Assembly (NCBI GenBank): GCA_003457135.1
Contig: DMSQ01000013.1
Span: 183,701-247,700 of the forward strand
Length of the DNA: 64,000 bases
Direction: 5' to 3'
DNA from: Prolixibacteraceae bacterium
GTDB lineage: Bacteria; Bacteroidota; Bacteroidia; Bacteroidales; Prolixibacteraceae
Shown here: one piece after another, positions 58,876 through 64,000 of the stretch
Numbering within the stretch: the stretch's first letter is position 1
Layout: each line of letters begins with the position of its first letter
Position numbers and translations under genes: made by a program
The notes under the pieces: generated by a model
Databases searched by the model: none
The model's input: only the letters and a program-made list of their open reading frames with translations
Told to the model about the DNA's origin: nothing

Positions 58876-60768
58876 ATGAACAGATTAACGATTGTTTTTG
58901 TTTTGTTCCTGGCATTTGTTGCCTGTCAGCCTTCACTGAAAAAAGCCCAGCCGGTGGCCATGGAAGATTTTTTCAAAGATCCGGAGAAGGCTAGTTTCCG
59001 GATTTCTCCCAATGGACAGATGATCATCTATCGCGCACCCCATATGGGACGAATGAATGTCTTTGTACAAAAATTGGGAGACACTTCTGCGGTCGCTGTA
59101 ACTCACGAATCCGAGCGTAGTATTTACGATGCATTCTGGGAATCCGACGACCGGATTATTTATACCAAAGATCAGGGAGGTGACGAAAATACCCATGTGC
59201 TTTCTGTAAAACCAGATGGTAGCGGGCTTGTTGATCACACACCTTTCGAAAAAGTTCAGTCAACGGTGGTTGATATATTGGAAGACCGGCCAAACGAGTT
59301 GCTGGTTCAGCACAACCAGCGGAATAAACAAATTTTTGATGTATATCTGCTCAATACAGCAACCGGCGAAATGAATATGGTTGCTGAGAACCCGGGAAAT
59401 ATTACCGGATGGGTTACCGACCATGATGGCAAAATACGTGCTGCGGTAACCTCGGATGGGGTAAATACCAGCCTTTTATTTCGCGATACCGAAAACGACA
59501 AGTTCAGGACAGTAATCACCACCAATTTTAAAGAGACTTTAAGTCCGGTGTTGTTTACATTCGATAATAAAAATTTGTATTGCATTTCAAATCTGGGTCG
59601 CGATAAAACCGCCCTTGTTGAGTATGATCCCACAACTGCTAAAGAAGTAAAGTTAATTTATGAAAATCCCGATGTGGATGTGAGCGGATTAGACTACTCC
59701 AAACTTCGAAAAGTGCTGACAGTTGTTTATTATGAAACCGATAAGCAACAAAAGCATTTTCTGGATAGCGAGACCGGGCAGATTGATGCAAAAATTAAAG
59801 CACAAATACCAAATTATGCTTTTCAGATTACCCGAAAAAGCAAAGACGAAACCAAATTACTGGCCTATGTTTCGAGCGACCGTTATTTTGGAGGCTATTA
59901 TCTTTATGATGTAAATACCGGTGAATTTAAAAAATTGGCTGATTTCAAACCGTGGTTAAAGGAAGAAAACATGACTGAAATGAAGCCTGTTTCGTATCAA
60001 TCGCGCGATGGGCTAACCATAAATGGTTATTTGACTTTGCCGTTGGGAGTAAAACCGGAAAAGCTACCGGTGATCATCAATCCACATGGTGGGCCGTGGG
60101 CGCGCGATAGTTGGGGATTTAATCCTGAGGTCCAATTTCTTGCCAATAACGGATATGCTGTGTTACAAATGAATTTCAGGGGATCAACCGGTTACGGAAG
60201 GAAATTCTGGGAATCCTCTTTTAAACAATGGGGCCAAACCATGCAGGACGACATTTCGGACGGAGTAAAATGGTTGGTTGATCAGGGTATAGCCGATTCC
60301 ACTAAAGTTGCTATTTATGGCGCGAGTTACGGCGGATATGCTACACTTGCCGGTTTAACCATTACTCCTGAATTGTACGCCGCCGGGGTTGATTATGTGG
60401 GCGTTGCGAACATGTTTACTTTCATGAATTCAATCCCGCCTTATTGGGAACCATTCCGCCAAATGTTTTATGAACAGGTTGGCGATCCTGCAAAGGATAG
60501 CCTTATGCTGGCTCAGGTTTCACCGGTTTTTCTGGTAGATAAAATTAAGGCTCCGTTGTTTGTAGCACAGGGCGCCAACGATCCGCGGGTGAATAAAGCT
60601 GAGTCGGATCAGATGGTTAAAGCGCTGAAAGATCGCGGAGTTGATGTGGAATACATGGTAAAAGCCAACGAAGGTCATGGATTTTATAACCAGGAAAACC
60701 AATTCGATTTTTACCGTTCGATGCTGGCTTTTCTCGATAAGCACCTGAAACCTCAGGAGACGAAATAA
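58876..60768 (+). CDS. S9-family prolyl oligopeptidase-like peptidase
   Basis: This 630-residue lipoprotein (LAFVAC lipobox near residue 17) has an N-terminal seven-bladed beta-propeller-like region (repeats such as VFVQKLGDTSAVAVTHESERSIYDAFWESDDRIIYTKD) and a C-terminal alpha/beta-hydrolase. The catalytic Ser is in GASYGGYATLAG, the Asp in AQGANDPRV and the His in NEGHGFY. NPHGGPWARDSWGFNPEVQFLANNGYAVLQMNFRGS is the oxyanion-side motif. It cleaves oligopeptides, probably at the cell envelope. Confidence 0.92.
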   Translation: MNRLTIVFVLFLAFVACQPSLKKAQPVAMEDFFKDPEKASFRISPNGQMIIYRAPHMGRMNVFVQKLGDTSAVAVTHESERSIYDAFWESDDRIIYTKDQGGDENTHVLSVKPDGSGLVDHTPFEKVQSTVVDILEDRPNELLVQHNQRNKQIFDVYLLNTATGEMNMVAENPGNITGWVTDHDGKIRAAVTSDGVNTSLLFRDTENDKFRTVITTNFKETLSPVLFTFDNKNLYCISNLGRDKTALVEYDPTTAKEVKLIYENPDVDVSGLDYSKLRKVLTVVYYETDKQQKHFLDSETGQIDAKIKAQIPNYAFQITRKSKDETKLLAYVSSDRYFGGYYLYDVNTGEFKKLADFKPWLKEENMTEMKPVSYQSRDGLTINGYLTLPLGVKPEKLPVIINPHGGPWARDSWGFNPEVQFLANNGYAVLQMNFRGSTGYGRKFWESSFKQWGQTMQDDISDGVKWLVDQGIADSTKVAIYGASYGGYATLAGLTITPELYAAGVDYVGVANMFTFMNSIPPYWEPFRQMFYEQVGDPAKDSLMLAQVSPVFLVDKIKAPLFVAQGANDPRVNKAESDQMVKALKDRGVDVEYMVKANEGHGFYNQENQFDFYRSMLAFLDKHLKPQETK

Positions 60769-60787
60769 CATTTTGAATTCAGATACA

Positions 60788-61477
60788 ATGGGTAAACTAA
60801 AAGTAATTATCACAGGCTCAACCGGAATGGTTGGGGAAGGAGTTTTGTACGAATGCCTGCATCACCCTGAAGTGGAAAAAGTATTGGTAATAACTCGTAA
60901 TCCGTGCGGTTATTCTCACTCCAAATTAACTGAGATTATTCACAGCGATTTCTCAGACATTTCGTCGCTGAACGACAGGTTGACGGGCTACAATGCCTGT
61001 TTTTTCTGTCTTGGTGTAACATCTCTGGGTAAAAATGAAGCAGAATATACCAGACTGACCTATACTTTGACACTGAACTTTGCCAATACACTCGCGAATC
61101 TAAATCCCGATATGACTTTTTGTTACATTTCGGGAGCCGGAACCGATAGCAGTGAAAAAGGAAGAACCATGTGGGCGCGTGTAAAAGGCAAAACCGAAAA
61201 CGATTTAATGAAATTAACTTTCAGGCAAGTGTATCATTTTCGACCCGGAGGCATCGAACCGTTTCTGCCCTTGAAACCAACGCAAACCTTTTACAAAACC
61301 TATAAGTATCTGAAATGGATATTCACAATCATCAAAGTAATCGTTCCAAATGCAGTAATAACACTTAAGGATCTGGCGGCTGCCATGATTAATGCGTCAT
61401 TAATTGGTTATCCGAAAAATATTCTGGAGGTGAAAGACATGAAGGTATTGGCAAAAATGAATGTAAATTCGAAATGA
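60788..61477 (+). CDS. NAD(P)-binding epimerase-like protein
   Basis: This 229-residue Rossmann-fold protein starts at 60788 (MGKLKVIITGSTGMVGEGV); an in-frame ATG at 60773 would add five residues. The motif TGSTGMVGEG binds the cofactor. FCYISGAGTDSSEKGRTMWARVKGKTE is the conserved core of this HTATIP2/NmrA-like group. The substrate is unknown. It lies 19 nt behind the S9 peptidase. Its stop codon touches the remnant of a metallo-beta-lactamase gene, so its own 3' surroundings were rearranged. Confidence 0.82.
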   Translation: MGKLKVIITGSTGMVGEGVLYECLHHPEVEKVLVITRNPCGYSHSKLTEIIHSDFSDISSLNDRLTGYNACFFCLGVTSLGKNEAEYTRLTYTLTLNFANTLANLNPDMTFCYISGAGTDSSEKGRTMWARVKGKTENDLMKLTFRQVYHFRPGGIEPFLPLKPTQTFYKTYKYLKWIFTIIKVIVPNAVITLKDLAAAMINASLIGYPKNILEVKDMKVLAKMNVNSK

Positions 61478-61478
61478 T

Positions 61479-61844
61479 CAGGGATGGAATTTTCAAGATA
61501 AGCAAACGAAAGAGGCCATCCGCCGCTTCTCTAAGATTGGCGCCGAACACGGCCCGTTCGATCTGGCTTTGCTCGAATGTGGCCAGTGCAATAAATCGTG
61601 GAAATACATCCACATGATGCCCGAACAAACCGTTCAGGCAGCCATTGACCTGAAGACAAAAGCAATGATGCCCGTTCACTGGGATAAATTTGCACTTGGC
61701 CTTCATGCCTGGGACGAACCGATTGAACGGGTAACGAATGAGGCACACCGGTTGCAGGTTCCAAACATTCATCCAATGATTGGCGAAACGGTTGATTTGG
61801 ACAAGTTCGGCGCTGTAACTGAATGGTGGAAAGGAATAAATTGA
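61479..61844 (+). pseudogene. C-terminal remnant of an MBL-fold metallo-hydrolase
   Basis: The frame ending at 61844 reads GWNFQDKQTKEAIRRF, then GPFDLALLECGQ, YIHMMPEQTVQAA, MMPVHWDKFALGLHAWDEP and LDKFGAVTEWW. This is the last third of UlaG/NAPE-PLD-type metallo-beta-lactamase-fold proteins, with the late metal-ligand His (PVHW). The HxHxDH part is missing and no ATG precedes it. The 5' part has been deleted up to the stop of the upstream gene. A truncated product from a TTG at 61569 is conceivable but would be inactive. Confidence 0.8.
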
Positions 61845-61912
61845 TTTGTATTTTTATCTTTCTAAAAAAATTATAAGCAATTCGTTCTCTTATTTCTGTT
61901 CTTTTATTTCCT

Positions 61913-61920
61913 TACATTTG
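61913..61920 (+). promoter_or_regulatory. -7 box for the VapBC-like pair
   Basis: TACATTTG fits TAnnTTTG and lies 33 nt before the ATG of the antitoxin at 61954. Confidence 0.4.
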
Positions 61921-61953
61921 TTTTATACAAATAACAAATAACATTTTTAAATC

Positions 61954-62169
61954 ATGGAAACGGTACTTATACAAATTAACAGCAACAAGGCCTACAAGCT
62001 TCTTGAAGATCTGGAAGATTTGAACATCATCAAGGTACTGAAGAAAAGCATTCAACCCCAACAAAAGCTTTCTGAAAAATATGCAGGAAAGCTACCTTCC
62101 GATATCGCCGATGAACTTCAAAACTTTGTTAATGAAAGCCGAAATGAATGGAACAGCCGCAGTATTTAA
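61954..62169 (+). CDS. Putative antitoxin of a PIN-domain toxin
   Basis: This 71-residue protein has a beta-alpha start (METVLIQINSNKAYKLLEDLEDL) and then a charged, flexible C-terminal half (SDIADELQNFVNESRNEWNSR), as is usual for antitoxins that thread into a PIN toxin. I do not recognise a named antitoxin family. The downstream PIN gene overlaps it by 22 nt. The pair has its own promoter-like box and lies next to a decayed gene, typical of mobile toxin-antitoxin loci. Confidence 0.75.
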   Translation: METVLIQINSNKAYKLLEDLEDLNIIKVLKKSIQPQQKLSEKYAGKLPSDIADELQNFVNESRNEWNSRSI

Positions 62170-62537
62170 TTGACACCAATGCCATAATCGATTATCTCGG
62201 CAAAAAACTTCCTACTACTGGTATGGAATTAATGAATCGTGTCGTTGATAATGTGCCAAATGTGTCGGTAATTTCCAAAATTGAAGTGCTTGGCTTTAAC
62301 ACTTCTGATCAGCATTATCAATTACTTTCCAATTTTATGAACGATGCTACTATACTTGATTTGACAAGCTCGGTAGTTGATGTGTGCATTGATGTTCGTA
62401 AGAAACATAAAACAAAACTGCCCGATGCTATTATTGCTGCTACAACTCTTGTGTACGATATGGTTTTAATCACCCGAAATATCTCCGACTTTAAAAATAT
62501 TCACGGGCTAAACCTCATTAATCCATATAGTTTGTAA
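62148..62537 (+). CDS. PIN-domain ribonuclease toxin (VapC-like)
   Basis: This 129-residue protein has the PIN acidic residues: Asp in YLIDTNAIIDYL, Glu in SKIEVLGF, and Asp in KLPDAIIAATTL, followed by LITRNISDFKNI. Such toxins cut tRNA or rRNA when the antitoxin is degraded. The start overlaps the antitoxin by 22 nt, which couples translation. No frameshift or lost catalytic residue is visible, so the toxin looks intact. Confidence 0.88.
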   Translation: MEQPQYLIDTNAIIDYLGKKLPTTGMELMNRVVDNVPNVSVISKIEVLGFNTSDQHYQLLSNFMNDATILDLTSSVVDVCIDVRKKHKTKLPDAIIAATTLVYDMVLITRNISDFKNIHGLNLINPYSL

Positions 62538-62637
62538 AAATAAAGCCTAAGTTATCTGATTTTGGCAATAAGGATTCCATCTCTTTTTTGAAAGATAGAA
62601 TCACATTACTGAAATTATCCTAAAAAAGCTGAATTCT

Positions 62638-63132
62638 ATGATCATGCTATCCGACATCCTCATTCGAAAAATTCAACCATCCGATAATCCCGATCTCGCT
62701 TTGATAGTTAGGAACACGTTATCCGAATTCGGCGCTGCCAATCCCGGAACGGTTTATTTTGATCCAACAACCGATGCGTTGTTCGAGTTATTCCAAACTC
62801 CAAAGGCTGCTTATTTTGTAGCCGAGACTCATAGTAAAATATTGGGTGGTGGCGGAATTTATCCTACTGAAGGATTGCCTGAAGATACCTGTGAACTGGT
62901 TAAAATGTATTTGTTGCCTGAAGCACGCGGAATTGGACTTGGACGTTGTTTGATTGAACACTGTTTGGAAACAGCCATTTCAAATGGTTTTCAGCAGGTT
63001 TACCTCGAAACACTGGACGAATTGCATTTAGCGTTGAAGATCTATCATAAATTCGGATTCGAATATTTAAAAGCACCGATGGGCAACTCCAAACATTTTG
63101 GTTGCGGATTGTGGATGCTAAAAAAGTTGTGA
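62638..63132 (+). CDS. GNAT-family N-acetyltransferase
   Basis: This 164-residue protein has the acetyl-CoA-binding motif LPEARGIGLGRCLIEHCL (~residues 97-115) and the late motif YLETLDELHLALKIYHKFGFEYL. It starts at 62638 (MIMLSDILIRKI); the second Met at 62644 is also possible. The acceptor substrate is unknown. It stands alone behind the VapBC-like pair, with an inverted repeat after its stop. Confidence 0.85.
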   Translation: MIMLSDILIRKIQPSDNPDLALIVRNTLSEFGAANPGTVYFDPTTDALFELFQTPKAAYFVAETHSKILGGGGIYPTEGLPEDTCELVKMYLLPEARGIGLGRCLIEHCLETAISNGFQQVYLETLDELHLALKIYHKFGFEYLKAPMGNSKHFGCGLWMLKKL

Positions 63133-63137
63133 AGAAA

Positions 63138-63181
63138 AACCTATTCAGCAGTTGACCTTGAAATCACCCACTGAATAGGTT
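63138..63181. terminator. Long-loop inverted repeat after the acetyltransferase gene
   Basis: AACCTATTCAG and its exact complement CTGAATAGGTT flank a 22-nt loop. There is no T-run behind it, so it may be a weak terminator or an RNA-stabilising hairpin between two convergent genes. Confidence 0.4.
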
Positions 63182-63233
63182 ACAATATTATCCGGCACAT
63201 CAACGGGTTGATGACCCTATCAATTAATTGACA

Positions 63234-64000
63234 TTATTCATTTTCCTGTATGGTACTTATCATTTCAGAATACCCCTTCATTTCACAAAAATTATTCAGA
63301 TAGGCGTCACCTTCAAAACCACCTAAAGTCTTAATCTTATTCCAATCCTGGCAAGCTCCATTCTTATCTCCAAGTTCATATCTGCACATTCCTCTGGTTA
63401 CCAAAAGAGCTTTATCATTCGGTAAATAGCTAACAGCCCGGTTGTAGTATTTTAATGCACTTTTGCTGTTTTCCTTAGTAAATAATTTTTTGTTTCCCTT
63501 AAAAAAAAGCCGTTTTGCCTGATCATTAAATTCTGTCGTATGATCAGTTCCATTGGATACATCCAATAAAAAAGCGATAGAAACTTCTTGTTCCAATGCT
63601 ACAGGGATCCCATTATGAATACCCGGTTTCCACATATTGTTCGTAGTTTTCAAAACCCGTATTACTTCCTGGTCAATTTCAGGAGATACACTGTTAATAA
63701 TTTTGAAATCGGTCACTTTACCTGTGGGGGAGACAACAAACTGAACAACTTCTGTTCCTTCCTTTAGCAACTCTTTAGCCTTTTCAGGATATTGAACATG
63801 TTTCATCAGAAAGTCATTCAGGGAACCAAACTGTGTTTCATCCGAAAATGTTAACAATTCTTCATTTCCGGTAAATCTCGGTGGTGAAACGGTTACTCCT
63901 TTGATTTCATTGGAAGACTGTTTCTTTTCCTGACCCACTGTAATGATCGAAATAGTCATACACAGAAAGATAAAAACTGTTGTTTTAAAAATTGTTTTCA
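63234..64000 (-). CDS. Secreted TonB-C/TPR protein (start just outside the window)
   Basis: The frame is open to the right edge. Its last visible bases encode KTIFKTTVFIFLCMTISIITV, a signal peptide, and the first visible bases on the minus strand are TG, so the true ATG needs only the base at 64001. Residues ~40-150 form a TonB C-terminal-like domain (YPEKAKELLKEGTEVVQFVVSPTGKVTDFKII). A TPR-like part (ALKYYNRAVSYLPNDKALLVTRGMCRYELGDKNGACQDW) follows. Such proteins sit in the periplasm; the function is unknown. An inner ATG at 63959 is less likely because it cuts the signal peptide. Confidence 0.8.
   Translation of the reverse strand, partial: KTIFKTTVFIFLCMTISIITVGQEKKQSSNEIKGVTVSPPRFTGNEELLTFSDETQFGSLNDFLMKHVQYPEKAKELLKEGTEVVQFVVSPTGKVTDFKIINSVSPEIDQEVIRVLKTTNNMWKPGIHNGIPVALEQEVSIAFLLDVSNGTDHTTEFNDQAKRLFFKGNKKLFTKENSKSALKYYNRAVSYLPNDKALLVTRGMCRYELGDKNGACQDWNKIKTLGGFEGDAYLNNFCEMKGYSEMISTIQENE

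Overview
The window looks like a chromosomal segment of an anaerobic or facultatively anaerobic member of the Bacteroidota, most likely a Bacteroidales/Marinilabiliales (Prolixibacteraceae-like) organism. The reasons are: many upstream regions carry the Bacteroidota -7 box TAnnTTTG and lack Shine-Dalgarno sequences; sulfatases and glycoside hydrolases sit together with Gfo/Idh/MocA and DUF6807 proteins; there are several multiheme cytochromes; and central carbon metabolism is represented by 2-oxoacid:ferredoxin oxidoreductase (KorAB) and pyruvate phosphate dikinase. The genus assignment is an inference. I saw no rRNA, tRNA, CRISPR array or intact insertion sequence.

Region 1-2.75 kb is a scrap zone: a nucleotidyltransferase (MntA-type) gene with a deleted HepT partner and a truncated DUF1016 nuclease gene. 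Each is preceded by a diverged duplicate of the 3' end of the cytochrome gene at 2764-5475. Region 2.76-20.9 kb is a large respiratory, probably sulfur-related, block. It holds a cytochrome b fused to a 12-heme cytochrome c plus a Rieske protein, and divergently a PsrABC-like molybdopterin oxidoreductase, two half-size YeeE/YedE sulfur transporters and two membrane-anchored rhodanese-like proteins without the catalytic cysteine but with identical SGGGC tails. A second operon follows (periplasmic binding protein fused to a GcvH-like domain, HybA-like ferredoxin, HybB/NrfD-like quinone subunit, second GcvH-like protein), then a heme-binding histidine kinase with an NtrC-type sigma-54 activator. 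A palindrome array and a sigma-54-like site lie upstream of the second operon. This block is the best candidate for an undescribed system.

Region 21-38 kb is catabolic and runs almost entirely on the minus strand: Gfo/Idh/MocA oxidoreductase, DUF6807 protein, GH26, three sulfatases (two Ser-type, one Cys-type), a GH78 rhamnosidase, a GMC dehydrogenase with its small subunit and a nine-heme cytochrome, and a frameshifted second Gfo/Idh/MocA gene. It fits breakdown of a sulfated, rhamnose-containing polysaccharide, although no SusC/SusD pair is in the window. Region 38-64 kb is mainly housekeeping or regulatory: ClpB, PPDK, a pseudo-receiver/sugar-transferase fusion next to a response regulator and a hybrid kinase, an MFS transporter, KorAB, a gamma-carbonic anhydrase-like protein, a GH2 beta-galactosidase, a HAD phosphatase, a CobW GTPase, an S9 peptidase, a small epimerase, a metallo-beta-lactamase remnant, a VapBC-like pair, a GNAT acetyltransferase and a TonB-C/TPR protein cut by the right edge.

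A window-wide oddity is a set of 7-bp-period repeats of two sequence families that begin 0-3 nt after the stop codons of four unrelated genes (the NrfD-like gene, ppdK, the carbonic anhydrase-like gene and the GH2 gene).
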